Origin: Thermoplasmatales archaeon I-plasma
Lineage (GTDB): Archaea > Thermoplasmatota > Thermoplasmata > Thermoplasmatales > GCA-001856825
Direction: 5' to 3'
Length of the DNA stretch: 64,000 bases
Assembly (NCBI GenBank): GCA_001856825.1
Contig: ATMD01000002.1
Coordinates: 62,004 to 126,003, forward strand
A program made the position numbers and the translations under genes. Below the pieces are notes generated by a model, which worked only from the letters and a program-made list of their open reading frames with translations, did no database searches and had not been told where the DNA came from. Positions 1 to 8,233 of the stretch are shown piece after piece (the stretch's first letter is position 1; each line of letters starts with the position of its first letter).

Positions 1-685
1 GGGGACGTCAAGCGCGCTCATAACTGGCCTTATACAGATTCTCCACCTGCTGAATGGCGAGGAAGTAAGCAAAGCGGACTTGGCAAATGAGACATATGAA
101 CTAGAGAAAAACTTCTTTAACGTCACCCTTGGGAAACAGGACCCGTTTGCTATATCATTTGGAGGACTGAAGTATTTTGAGTTCTTTAAGGACGACTACA
201 GGATGGAATTGCTAGACCATGAACTTCCGACAGTGAAGGAACTGGAAAGGTCTATACTGATGGTCTATACGGGTGCAACACACAACAGTTCTGACGAGCT
301 GCAGGACGAAGTAAGCAAACTGAAGGAAGGGTCTGAAGAATTGATAGGTAGACTCCTCGAGATCAAGAAAAATACGAAAGAGGCAAGAGATGCCATCATC
401 AAGAACGATTTTGATAGATTTGTAAATCTGGTGGACATTGGTTGGGAACTTAAGAAGAGCTTGTCGAAGAACATCTCGAACAATAAGGTGGATGATCTCA
501 TTAGGATCGCAAAAGAGAACGGTGCTGGTGCTGCCCGTCTGATGGGAGGCGGATCTGAGGGTTTTATTCTCTTACTGGCACATCACGATCGCATCTGGGA
601 ACTTCAAAGGAAGATGATGGAATATTCCGAATTTGTCACGCGTATTTCATTTGACCGCTACGGAGTGAGATCTGTCACCTCCTGA
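1..685 (+). CDS. Heptose-7-phosphate kinase-like GHMP kinase, 5' end cut off by the window
   Basis: C-terminal part of a GHMP-family sugar kinase resembling D-glycero-D-manno-heptose 7-phosphate kinase (HddA). The ORF track starts it at a TTG at 80, but the frame is open to the window edge and encodes GTSSALITG there, the GHMP ATP-binding glycine/serine loop, so the start lies outside. Further family signs are GKQDPFAISFGGL, the LMVYTGATHNSS strand, GWELKKSLS, and a C-terminal GGGSEGF loop where HddA proteins usually have a GAGGGGF-like sequence. It would phosphorylate a heptose phosphate for ADP/GDP-heptose synthesis, fitting the convergent glycosyltransferase next door and glycolipid coats of wall-less Thermoplasmatales. 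Family is sure; the exact sugar is inferred. Confidence 0.85.
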   Translation, partial: GTSSALITGLIQILHLLNGEEVSKADLANETYELEKNFFNVTLGKQDPFAISFGGLKYFEFFKDDYRMELLDHELPTVKELERSILMVYTGATHNSSDELQDEVSKLKEGSEELIGRLLEIKKNTKEARDAIIKNDFDRFVNLVDIGWELKKSLSKNISNNKVDDLIRIAKENGAGAARLMGGGSEGFILLLAHHDRIWELQRKMMEYSEFVTRISFDRYGVRSVTS

Positions 686-706
686 TATTGCAGCGATTCA
701 AAAAAG

Positions 707-720
707 AACAAAATTTTGTT
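707..720. terminator. Palindrome between convergent genes, possible bidirectional terminator
   Basis: AACAAAATTTTGTT is a perfect 14-nt palindrome in the 71-nt gap between the ends of the convergent kinase and glycosyltransferase genes. It is A/T rich with T tracts on both strands, as expected for archaeal termination signals. Function is inferred from position only. Confidence 0.35.
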
Positions 721-756
721 TATCACCTATATTATCTTCTTTCTTGCTTCGCACAC

Positions 757-1989
757 CTATCTGGTCATCCATTTTGACTGCTTCCAGCAGGTGAAGAAGC
801 CGTAAATGGATGTGAAGAATATTATCAATAGCGCAAGTCCGCCATATCCCAGGGTCCTGAGTCTTTCCCTCCTCACGTTCATAACGACCGCGGAACCAAA
901 TATCATCGGACCGGGTAAACTTATGAGCGTCAAGAATGGATGAAATAGTGTTCTATTAGTGAACAAAATTGCAGGATTCCTGATCATATCAAATATTGTA
1001 TCAAAGCTATTGCCTGCGAAAATCCCAATAGAGTGCATGCTAAGGTAGAGCCTGGAAAGCCCCAAACCTAGGGTAATGATTGGCAGTGCAAACGTGCTAA
1101 TCGCTTCGAATGCGTAAAACCCTCCAGCCTTTATTGCCGTCCCATCTGTCAGATTCTTTAGGAAGTAATAGTAGGAACTGCGTGCCCATCTAATGCTCTG
1201 CTTTGTAAACTGCTTGAAATCCTCTGGAGGCTCCGTTTCTACGACAACGTCGAAACACTTAGTTGCCTTGTACCCCATCTTTATTATGTGAGCTGTCAGC
1301 TGCTGATCATCCCCCATCATCACAACCTTTCCTGCAACTTTGTAGTTTCTGAAAGAATCTGACAAGAGGAGCGGCTTCACTATGTCCGTTCTGTACATAG
1401 CACATTTTCCATCAATAACCATCACGCTTCCGCCTCTTGCAGTCATCGCTTTTAATATTATCTCCCTCGTTCGTTCAAGAAATTCGGCACTATAAGAGGC
1501 CCCGCTACCTGTCTTCCTTATGGAAACGTTTGCTCCAACCCCCCCTACATTGTCGTCAAAGTGTTCGAGCAATTTGTTAACTGCATTGCCTAGCAGTGTT
1601 GTATCACTATCAACGAACAGAACAAATTTGGATTCTACGTACTTCATCCCTTCCGATATCGCTATTCTCTTCCCGTTTCTTGTCTTCAGGTGGACGAAAA
1701 TTCCACCGTTCTGCTCAACAATTGTTCTATAAGGCTCGTTACTGGAATCGCCCACGACAACATACTTCGTCCCCTGCTCCTTTACCTGCCTTATCACCTT
1801 TTCAAACACATCAACTTTTTCGTTGTATACAGGAATCAGGATTGTGACATCATCTGAGCTATACCTCTTCGTGTCAGATTCTTCCCTTTTGTGCTTCATC
1901 AGGTAATAAGCGTTGAGGGTGTAGTAAAGGAAATACATAACTGTGGTAACGATTGAGACCAGTACTATGTCCCTATAGATGGCTAACAC
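757..1989 (-). CDS. Membrane-bound family 2 glycosyltransferase (hyaluronan synthase-like)
   Basis: Processive-type GT2 enzyme of 410 residues. An N-terminal membrane segment (about residues 5-30) is followed by a GT-A domain with ILIPVYNE near residue 50, the metal-binding VDSDTT motif, the acceptor motif GDDQQL and QSIRWARS (the QxxRW signature of membrane synthases). Three or four hydrophobic helices close the protein. It probably transfers a nucleotide-activated sugar at the cytoplasmic face of the membrane. The start is GTG, preceded by AGGAGTG, a good ribosome binding site. It diverges from the helicase gene across 114 nt and converges on the sugar kinase gene. The product is not predictable from sequence. 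Confidence 0.85.
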   Translation of the reverse strand: MLAIYRDIVLVSIVTTVMYFLYYTLNAYYLMKHKREESDTKRYSSDDVTILIPVYNEKVDVFEKVIRQVKEQGTKYVVVGDSSNEPYRTIVEQNGGIFVHLKTRNGKRIAISEGMKYVESKFVLFVDSDTTLLGNAVNKLLEHFDDNVGGVGANVSIRKTGSGASYSAEFLERTREIILKAMTARGGSVMVIDGKCAMYRTDIVKPLLLSDSFRNYKVAGKVVMMGDDQQLTAHIIKMGYKATKCFDVVVETEPPEDFKQFTKQSIRWARSSYYYFLKNLTDGTAIKAGGFYAFEAISTFALPIITLGLGLSRLYLSMHSIGIFAGNSFDTIFDMIRNPAILFTNRTLFHPFLTLISLPGPMIFGSAVVMNVRRERLRTLGYGGLALLIIFFTSIYGFFTCWKQSKWMTR

Positions 1990-2103
1990 TTCACTCCTAT
2001 TGGATACACGTAAATAAAGCTTCTTTTTAAATTCTGGTATATTTATACAAATTCCTGCTTGAGCAGTTTCGCTAAAGTTATAGCCAATCAGTGATTATCT
2101 ATT

Positions 2104-3609
2104 GTGCCTAAATATTCTGAGCTGCTTAGGGAAGACCTAATAGAGTTCAGAAAGTACCAGGAGGATATCGCTCTGAAGGCAGTTGAGAATAATACCCTCG
2201 TCGTTATACCGACTGCGCTAGGCAAGACAATCATTGCAATAATTGCACTTTCCATTCTTATAAAGGATGGTGGCAAATGCATATTTTTGGCACCCACACG
2301 ACCCCTCGTTCATCAACACGCTACCAACATACGCAAGCTCCTGAATTTACCTGAAAGTGAGATAGCAGAGGTCACAGGTGAGATAAAGAAATCAGTAAGG
2401 AGGGATATTTACAATTCTGCAAGGGTTATAGTATCAACACCCCAAGTGATAGATAACGATTCGCCCCTCTTCCAAGATATGAAAGATGAAGTTAAAGTTG
2501 TGATATTTGATGAAGCCCACAGGGCTATCGGGAACTATTCATACGTGGAGGTCGCGAATTTTTTTTCAAATTCCAGAATAATCGCAACAACCGCCTCCCC
2601 CGGAGGAGACAGGGAAAAGATTGACCAGATCATAAAAAACCTGCGAATAGCTGATCTGGAGATTAGGGATGAAAACTCACCTGATGTTGTTGGTTACATT
2701 AAAGGGATTGAGATTGAACAGGTAAAAATACCAATACCTCCTGGAGTCGCGGAAATAATAGGCCTTCTCAAGGAAATGCTGGACGAGATGATAAAGAAAC
2801 TTGAATCGTTCTCCCTGAAGGTGCAGGGACACTCAAGGAAGGAGCTAATAGGTCTTGGCGACTACATATTCAGCCAGATAAAGAGCGGGAACAAATATTA
2901 CTATTCTGCAGCGAGGATTAGGACGTATGCAATTCTTATAGATTACCTTCTGGAATTTGCCGAGACACAGGGGGTATTACCGTTCTATGAGTATCTGGAG
3001 GAGATGAAGAAAGAAAACGGAAAGGCGAAGCATATTGTAAACGACAGCAGGATTCTATTGATAGAGAAGAAGGCTGAAAAGTTATCAGAGATGGAACTTA
3101 GTCTTCATACCCCAAAGATGTCAAAGATAATTGAAATACTCAAGGAGAGAGGGAATGAAAAGTCCATTGTTTTCTGTCATTATAGGATTACGGCTAACAT
3201 TCTTTCCGACATTTTGAAACAGGAAGGATTTTCCTGCGAGAAGTTCATTGGGCAGAGTTCCAGGAAAGATGCGAAGGGAATGAGCCAGAAAGAGCAGACA
3301 TCAACACTGCAACTGTTCAGGGAAGGAGCGATTAAAATACTTATAGCAACCCAGGTTGGAGAGGAAGGACTGGACGTACCGGCTGCAGATACGGTGATCT
3401 TCTATGAGCCGGTGGCGAGTGAGGTAAGGTCCATTCAGAGGAGGGGAAGGACGGGTAGATTTGGGAAGGGAAAGGTCTACGTCTTGACTATGGAGAACAC
3501 AAGGGATTTCTCTTACTATTATTCTGCGGGAAGGAAGGAGAATAAAATGAAGAACATCCTTAAGGACGGGAATAAAAAAGTCCAGACAACTTTTGATTCA
3601 TTCCAGTAA
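2104..3609 (+). CDS. Hef-type SF2 helicase without nuclease domain
   Basis: Superfamily 2 helicase of the archaeal Hef/FANCM/MPH1 group, acting on stalled forks and branched DNA. Motif I is PTALGKT (residues about 36-42), motif II FDEAH, motif III TTASPGG, and motif VI QRRGRTGR; the insert between the RecA domains (about 200-300) is the helical substrate-recognition region. At 501 residues it holds only the helicase half: there is no ERCC4/XPF nuclease or helix-hairpin-helix region, unlike euryarchaeal Hef of about 750 residues. The position before LGKT is Ala where Hef commonly has Gly. GTG start. It stands alone, divergent from the GT2 gene. Confidence 0.88.
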   Translation: MPKYSELLREDLIEFRKYQEDIALKAVENNTLVVIPTALGKTIIAIIALSILIKDGGKCIFLAPTRPLVHQHATNIRKLLNLPESEIAEVTGEIKKSVRRDIYNSARVIVSTPQVIDNDSPLFQDMKDEVKVVIFDEAHRAIGNYSYVEVANFFSNSRIIATTASPGGDREKIDQIIKNLRIADLEIRDENSPDVVGYIKGIEIEQVKIPIPPGVAEIIGLLKEMLDEMIKKLESFSLKVQGHSRKELIGLGDYIFSQIKSGNKYYYSAARIRTYAILIDYLLEFAETQGVLPFYEYLEEMKKENGKAKHIVNDSRILLIEKKAEKLSEMELSLHTPKMSKIIEILKERGNEKSIVFCHYRITANILSDILKQEGFSCEKFIGQSSRKDAKGMSQKEQTSTLQLFREGAIKILIATQVGEEGLDVPAADTVIFYEPVASEVRSIQRRGRTGRFGKGKVYVLTMENTRDFSYYYSAGRKENKMKNILKDGNKKVQTTFDSFQ

Positions 3610-3715
3610 TAGGAAAAATAAAGATTGTGTCTCACAAGATTGCTGAGAATGCCACTTAGAAAATTAAATTAGTAATCCACCAATTACCAATGAGAAGACA
3701 ACAAGGTCGCTTATA

Positions 3716-4465
3716 ATGTTTGAAGAAATAGAAAATTATATCAGAGCCGGGAATGGCATCACAAGAATGTTTCTGGATTATGACGGAACGTTGGTGGATT
3801 TGACCACCCAACCAGAACTGGCAATTCCGAGTCAGGAACTGCTGAACCTTGTCAACAGCCTGAAGAGGGAGGTACCGCTTTATCTTGTGACAGGAAGGGA
3901 TTTGGATAGCATCCTTTCACTGGTTGGAGGGGGGTTCAACATAATTGCAATGCATGGATCTGAATTTGTAGATGAGAGTGGCAGGAAACGCTACATAGAT
4001 AATTTCGAGTATTACAGACAGAGGACAAAGGAGCTATCAGAAAAGTACTCCTATCTTGAAAAGGAATTCCCAAACCTAAGAATAATTGACAAGAAGGGGG
4101 GGCTCCAGTTCCACTACTATAACGTTGACCCTAAATTCTTAAATAGTCTTGAAAAAGAGATATCTAACATACAGGAAGATGGTTTTGAGCTATATAGCGG
4201 AAAATATGTTTACGAACTTAGAGTGAAGGGTGTAAACAAGGGTAAGGCAATGCTTAAATTCATAGGTAAGGAAGATTTCATACTATTCGCAGGAGATGAC
4301 ACAACGGATGAGGAAGCCTTCAAGGCACTGAAGGGTCATGTGACGATAAAGATAGGGGAAGGGGAAACAGACGCTGCGTTCAGGATTGATTCTCCAACTG
4401 AATTTAAGATGTTTCTCTCCAGCCTGCTTGAACACAAGGGTGAGATGCTGAGGGATGAGAGATGA
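3716..4465 (+). CDS. otsB: Trehalose-6-phosphate phosphatase
   Basis: HAD-superfamily phosphatase of 249 residues, the usual OtsB size. The nucleophile motif is FLDYDGTLVD (residues about 19-28), motif II is VTGRD, the conserved MHGSE follows, and the Mg-binding motif is FAGDDTTDEEAF. It dephosphorylates trehalose 6-phosphate to trehalose in the cytoplasm. No trehalose-phosphate synthase (OtsA) lies in the window. The stop overlaps the next start (ATGA), so it is translationally coupled to the uracil-DNA glycosylase gene. Trehalose is a common compatible solute in Thermoplasmatales, and a GH15 enzyme that could hydrolyse it lies at 50 kb. Confidence 0.9.
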   Translation: MFEEIENYIRAGNGITRMFLDYDGTLVDLTTQPELAIPSQELLNLVNSLKREVPLYLVTGRDLDSILSLVGGGFNIIAMHGSEFVDESGRKRYIDNFEYYRQRTKELSEKYSYLEKEFPNLRIIDKKGGLQFHYYNVDPKFLNSLEKEISNIQEDGFELYSGKYVYELRVKGVNKGKAMLKFIGKEDFILFAGDDTTDEEAFKALKGHVTIKIGEGETDAAFRIDSPTEFKMFLSSLLEHKGEMLRDER

Positions 4466-5142
4466 AATTTGAATCAATTGATGAAATGAACTCCGAGCTG
4501 ATTCAATGCACAAGGTGTCCAAGGCTCGTGAAATTCAGGACTGAAGTGGCCAACAGGAGATCAAGATATTTGGGAGAAGAATTCTGGAGCAAGCCTGTAC
4601 CCGGATTTGGCAGCATAGGTTCAAGGCTTCTTATCCTTGGTCTGGCACCCGCTGCAACAGGCGGGAATAGAACTGGAAGAGTATTCACTGGAGACAAGAG
4701 TGCGTCATTCCTCTTCTCATGTCTTTATGAGGTAGGTTTCTCCAACAGACCTGATTCAATTTCGAGGGACGACGGGTTGGCCCTAAGGGATGTTTACATA
4801 ACTGCAGTCCTGAAGTGCGTCCCTCCTGGGGACAAGCCGGAAAATAGTGAGCTGGAAAATTGCAGAGAATATCGGGAGTATGAAATTGAGTCCATGAAAA
4901 ACCTGAAGGTTGTGCTAGCTCTAGGCAAGATAGCATTTGACACTTTCAGAAAGTACGAAAAGACGAAAGGATATGATGTTTCCGACGTAAAATTCAAGCA
5001 CGGTGCTTCGTACAGCATCGGAAATATCAGGTTTTACGGGTCATATCATCCTAGCCCGAGGAATGTCAACACTGGAAGACTCACTAGGAATGCATTTATT
5101 TCATTGCTTTCGGAGATAAGGGAAAGGTTACTATCCAGATAG
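4462..5142 (+). CDS. Uracil-DNA glycosylase, family 5 (UDGb), iron-sulfur type
   Basis: Removes uracil, and in this family other deaminated bases, from DNA in base excision repair. Family 5 signatures are GLAPAATGGNRTGRVFTGD (residues about 52-70) and HPSPRNVNTGRLT near the C-terminus. Four cysteines are placed as in 4Fe-4S UDGs: CTRC at 14-17, then KC and NC near 115-130. Length (226) is normal. The ATG overlaps the otsB stop by 4 nt. Its 3' end overlaps the convergent M61 protease gene by 12 nt. Heat and acid speed cytosine deamination, which explains the value of such an enzyme here. Confidence 0.92.
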   Translation: MKFESIDEMNSELIQCTRCPRLVKFRTEVANRRSRYLGEEFWSKPVPGFGSIGSRLLILGLAPAATGGNRTGRVFTGDKSASFLFSCLYEVGFSNRPDSISRDDGLALRDVYITAVLKCVPPGDKPENSELENCREYREYEIESMKNLKVVLALGKIAFDTFRKYEKTKGYDVSDVKFKHGASYSIGNIRFYGSYHPSPRNVNTGRLTRNAFISLLSEIRERLLSR

Positions 5143-6840
5143 CATCTTTGATTTAATCATTGAATTCTTCTGTTTGGCTAATACTGTCTCTTTTGGTTCC
5201 TCCCCCGCCCTCAACTTGAAGTTGAATAGATTGTTCTTCCTGAACACGAACAGGTCAACATCATCCCCTGGTTTCAAGTGCTTCAGGCTATCGACCTTCC
5301 TTGACCTGAGTTCCTTTCCGAGGGACCTTGTGAACGTATCCGTGAATTTTTGACCGTTGACTGCCACCAGCTCATCTCCCGGCAGCACTCCAGCCTTGTG
5401 GGCAGGATAACCTCTTACAACATTTTTCACTACGACCTTCCCCCCTTCCGTCGCGAGTAACGTGCCTAGAAATCCTCTGGGTCCAGTTTTTCTGTCTGCA
5501 AATTTGCGAGTTACCCTGTATCCCATTTCCTGGAGATATCTGTTGAAATTTATCTCATTCTCCGTTTCCGTGAGTTTACTCACTAGTTCACTTGCATCGT
5601 AACCGATAATCTTCGATATGTGTTCTATAAGCTCCTTCTTCTCAATTCCCTTTCCGTTTCTGTTGAAATCCGCAAATAGCCCTCTGAAGACGTCATCAAG
5701 GGACTTCTTTCCTTTGGTAGCCTTTATGATCTCACTGTTCAGGGCGAATGCTATTAGCTCCCCCTTCAGGTAGTAGGAAATGTAAGCGTTCACAATGTTC
5801 CCGTCAGGTTTGTAGAGTTTTGTCCAGGTGTTGAAGGATGATGAGTCTGCGGGCAGCGTGTGTCCTGGTTGGAAATGGTAATAATCGATCATGCTGGAGA
5901 GATGATGCATGTATTCGTCCTCCTTGACGAGACCGGCCCTCCAGAGGATCAGCCATTCATAATACGAGGTAAATCCTTCGCTCAGCCATAGAAGGTTTGT
6001 GTGTACCTCTTTGGTGTAGTCAAATGGACCAAGCTCCTTTGGGCGGATCCTTTTCACGTTCCACGTATGGAAGAATTCATGCGAAACGGTAGTGAGGAAA
6101 AGCTTGTACTCGAAATCATCAAGTAGCTTGTAATCTGGATAGAGAATTGCAGTACTGTTCTTGTGTTCCAGTCCTCCATAATATTCGTCTGGAACGGTCA
6201 TTATGAGGAAGAAGTATCTGTCGTATGGAAGCTTACCGAATATTCTTCCTTCCGCTTCAACAATCTTCCTGAAATCGTCAGTTATCTCCTTCTTTCCTCT
6301 GATCATTCTCCCTTGCCATGCTATCACATGCTTCTTGTTCATCACGTTGAATTCCATAAATTGAATGTCTCCGAGTAAAATTGGGCAGTCAACAAGATGG
6401 TCATAATCTTCGGCTGCAAACATTCCCTTTTTCTCTGGCAATCCGGTCGCTATCTTCCATTTACCCTGGTTCTTGAATCTTAAGTTGTACTCGCAATCCT
6501 TCTTCCCATCTGGGTAGAAGAATATGCTGGTACCATTGATCAGGGCAAAAGACTCGTCTGAGTAAGATGTGTCCACCGTTAGTTCATCGCAATAAACGTC
6601 GTAATCCACTTCCACTTCGCCACCCCTTGACTCTATAGACCATCTGTTCTTTGATAGTTGCTTTGCCGTACCGTTTGACTCAATATTAAATACATGTCTT
6701 GAGAAGTCCCTTACGAGATATGATCCCGGTGCCCATACCGGCATTACTATTTCTTCCCTGCCCGTGGACGGGAATTTCATATGGACCTTTAGTACCCCGG
6801 AATGAGCTTCAGACAAGTCTACAATAAATTGAACAGTCAT
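5131..6840 (-). CDS. M61-family glycyl aminopeptidase-like zinc protease with PDZ domain
   Basis: M61 metallopeptidase of 569 residues: an N-terminal beta-rich domain, a thermolysin-like catalytic domain with HEFFHTWNVKRIRP (HExxH zinc site) and LLWLSEGFTSYY supplying the third ligand Glu, then a PDZ domain (about 455-540, RGFLGTLL and VVRGYPAHKAGVLPGDELVAVNG). YYGGLEHKNS upstream of the zinc site is also typical of M61. There is no signal peptide, so it should be cytoplasmic and work on peptides released by other proteases or imported by transporters. ATG start; transcribed alone on the minus strand. Confidence 0.92.
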   Translation of the reverse strand: MTVQFIVDLSEAHSGVLKVHMKFPSTGREEIVMPVWAPGSYLVRDFSRHVFNIESNGTAKQLSKNRWSIESRGGEVEVDYDVYCDELTVDTSYSDESFALINGTSIFFYPDGKKDCEYNLRFKNQGKWKIATGLPEKKGMFAAEDYDHLVDCPILLGDIQFMEFNVMNKKHVIAWQGRMIRGKKEITDDFRKIVEAEGRIFGKLPYDRYFFLIMTVPDEYYGGLEHKNSTAILYPDYKLLDDFEYKLFLTTVSHEFFHTWNVKRIRPKELGPFDYTKEVHTNLLWLSEGFTSYYEWLILWRAGLVKEDEYMHHLSSMIDYYHFQPGHTLPADSSSFNTWTKLYKPDGNIVNAYISYYLKGELIAFALNSEIIKATKGKKSLDDVFRGLFADFNRNGKGIEKKELIEHISKIIGYDASELVSKLTETENEINFNRYLQEMGYRVTRKFADRKTGPRGFLGTLLATEGGKVVVKNVVRGYPAHKAGVLPGDELVAVNGQKFTDTFTRSLGKELRSRKVDSLKHLKPGDDVDLFVFRKNNLFNFKLRAGEEPKETVLAKQKNSMIKSKMLSG

Positions 6841-7068
6841 GACATGTCAATTTCACTTACAAAAAAAAGATTGCGGCTGATCTGCCATGTAAAAGCGATG
6901 GAATAACGCAAAAGACTTTCAGAAGTCTAAAAAAATGTTGAATTAGGTTCTTAATCACAGAATTAGTTGCACGCCAGAAATATCTTCGAAATTCAGCCTA
7001 AGGCTTGAGCTACTCAAATAATGCCACGCCCGGAAAAAATTATGAAATGTATACCAAAGTGAGAAGGA
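6841..7068. other. Intergenic region upstream of the M61 protease gene
   Basis: 228 nt between two minus-strand genes, presumed to hold the M61 promoter and the end of the SPFH operon. I see no RNA gene, long repeat or convincing coding frame; ORFs called here are shadows. Confidence 0.4.
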
Positions 7069-8001
7069 TCAGGCCTTGCTCTCTTCCATCACCCTGGCAT
7101 TATGCCCATCGATCAGCAGGAATATTGTCTCATCCTTGTGCTGAAACTCGAGTGTCCAGACTGGAATGTGCACAAGGTACATATCAGCGATATCAACATT
7201 TACGTTTGCTGACAGGAACCCTCTGACGCTCTTTTGCAGCCTCCTGATTTCCCACTGCTGTATCCTTATCTTTCCTTCCAACCTAGCTTTCTCTTCACCC
7301 ATGCTCCCGTTCATGAGTTTTATAGGCCCGCTCAAGTCATTCTGTTCAATCGGTCTCTTATTTGAAAGATTGAATACGTAGTCCGGAGGTTGATACTGGT
7401 TCATGTCCTCTATAGCAATGACGGGGTAATGGACCTCATTCACATCCGAGCCTGATTCAACAATTGTTTGTACGTTTATTGAGGGGCCCCCGAAGCCCCC
7501 TCTTCCACCCATCCCTACTGCAACGAATCCCCCCGGGTTTACCTGTTCCCTTTTGTATTGATACTGGGCAGAATAACCTGCATCCATTATCCAGTATGGA
7601 ATGTAATTCAGCTCCACCTTCTTCAGTTGACTCTTTTCGAAAAGGTGTCTATGGAATATGCTGTTATCAAGGAATTCCTTAGATATCTGCTCGGCCTGGT
7701 CCTTCATCTGTACCTTGATATCCAGTATGAAGTGCTTGTCCACCTTCGTCCATCCGAGAGATCCCAGGGATATGGATGTGCCGCAGTAAGTACATACGAC
7801 CATTGCCTCGCCTGATGCTGGATTCAACGGTGCTCCACAGTTGGGGCACTTCATCTCCTTAAGAACATCAGACTGTTCTTTCCCGTTCTTTCCACTTGCT
7901 TGGGAGGTGGTTGAACCGCTTTTCTGGGGGGCTCCGCACTTCGGACAGAAATCTGAATCGTCCGGTATCTCGGAACCACACTTTTTGCAGTACGTTTCAG
8001 A
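7069..8001 (-). CDS. Zinc-ribbon protein with conserved C-terminal domain; frame opens upstream of the called ATG
   Basis: The ORF track starts this at ATG 7854 (261 residues: MKCPNCGAPLNP..VVCTYCGT rubredoxin-like knuckles, then a beta-rich domain of unknown role). The same frame is open back to about 8001 and encodes SETYCKKCGSEIPDDSDFCPKCG, a complete CxxC-CxxC zinc ribbon, plus a Ser/Gly/Lys linker. That segment has no ATG, GTG or TTG, so the reading must come from elsewhere: a +1 shift out of the upstream zinc-ribbon frame near 8002, or a start lost to a one-base change (dropping one base gives GTG-TCT-GAA). It belongs to the minus-strand SPFH operon. Biochemical role unknown. Confidence 0.65.
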   Translation of the reverse strand, partial: SETYCKKCGSEIPDDSDFCPKCGAPQKSGSTTSQASGKNGKEQSDVLKEMKCPNCGAPLNPASGEAMVVCTYCGTSISLGSLGWTKVDKHFILDIKVQMKDQAEQISKEFLDNSIFHRHLFEKSQLKKVELNYIPYWIMDAGYSAQYQYKREQVNPGGFVAVGMGGRGGFGGPSINVQTIVESGSDVNEVHYPVIAIEDMNQYQPPDYVFNLSNKRPIEQNDLSGPIKLMNGSMGEEKARLEGKIRIQQWEIRRLQKSVRGFLSANVNVDIADMYLVHIPVWTLEFQHKDETIFLLIDGHNARVMEESKA

Positions 8002-8233
8002 TCACCTTCTCACCACAGTTCGGACAGAATTTTGATCCCGGAGGAATATCCGTACCGCATTTAGGGCATTTTGTCACTATCGCTTTACCACATTCTGGGC
8101 AGAATTTGGAATTCTTGGGTATATCTTTTCCGCAGTACGGGCATTTCATCGTTTCCTCGGCAACGAAACTGTAACCGCAGGAAGGACAGAACTTTGCATT
8201 TTCATCCACATCAGCCTGGCACTTTGGGCACTT
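7997..8233 (-). CDS. Zinc-ribbon array, apparently the frame-shifted C-terminus of the SPFH protein
   Basis: The called ORF (GTG 8209, 70 residues) holds zinc ribbons of the form KCPYCGKDIPKNSKFCPECG and KCPKCGTDIPPGSKFCPNCG. Read upstream of the GTG, the same frame gives KCPKCQADVDENAKFCPSCG, so the called start falls between the two cysteine knuckles of one ribbon. Those first knuckles overlap the last codons of the SPFH ORF in another frame. Skipping one base at about 8234 joins EKRVK to KCPKCQ, giving a normal SPFH protein with C-terminal zinc ribbons like the YdjI / 'virion core protein' family. Unlikely to be an independent gene. Confidence 0.7.
   Translation of the reverse strand, partial: KCPKCQADVDENAKFCPSCGYSFVAEETMKCPYCGKDIPKNSKFCPECGKAIVTKCPKCGTDIPPGSKFCPNCGEKVI

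Noticed and set aside
80-685. TTG at 80 as the start of the first gene
   Set aside because: The frame is open to the window edge and encodes the GHMP GTSSAL loop upstream, so the start lies outside.
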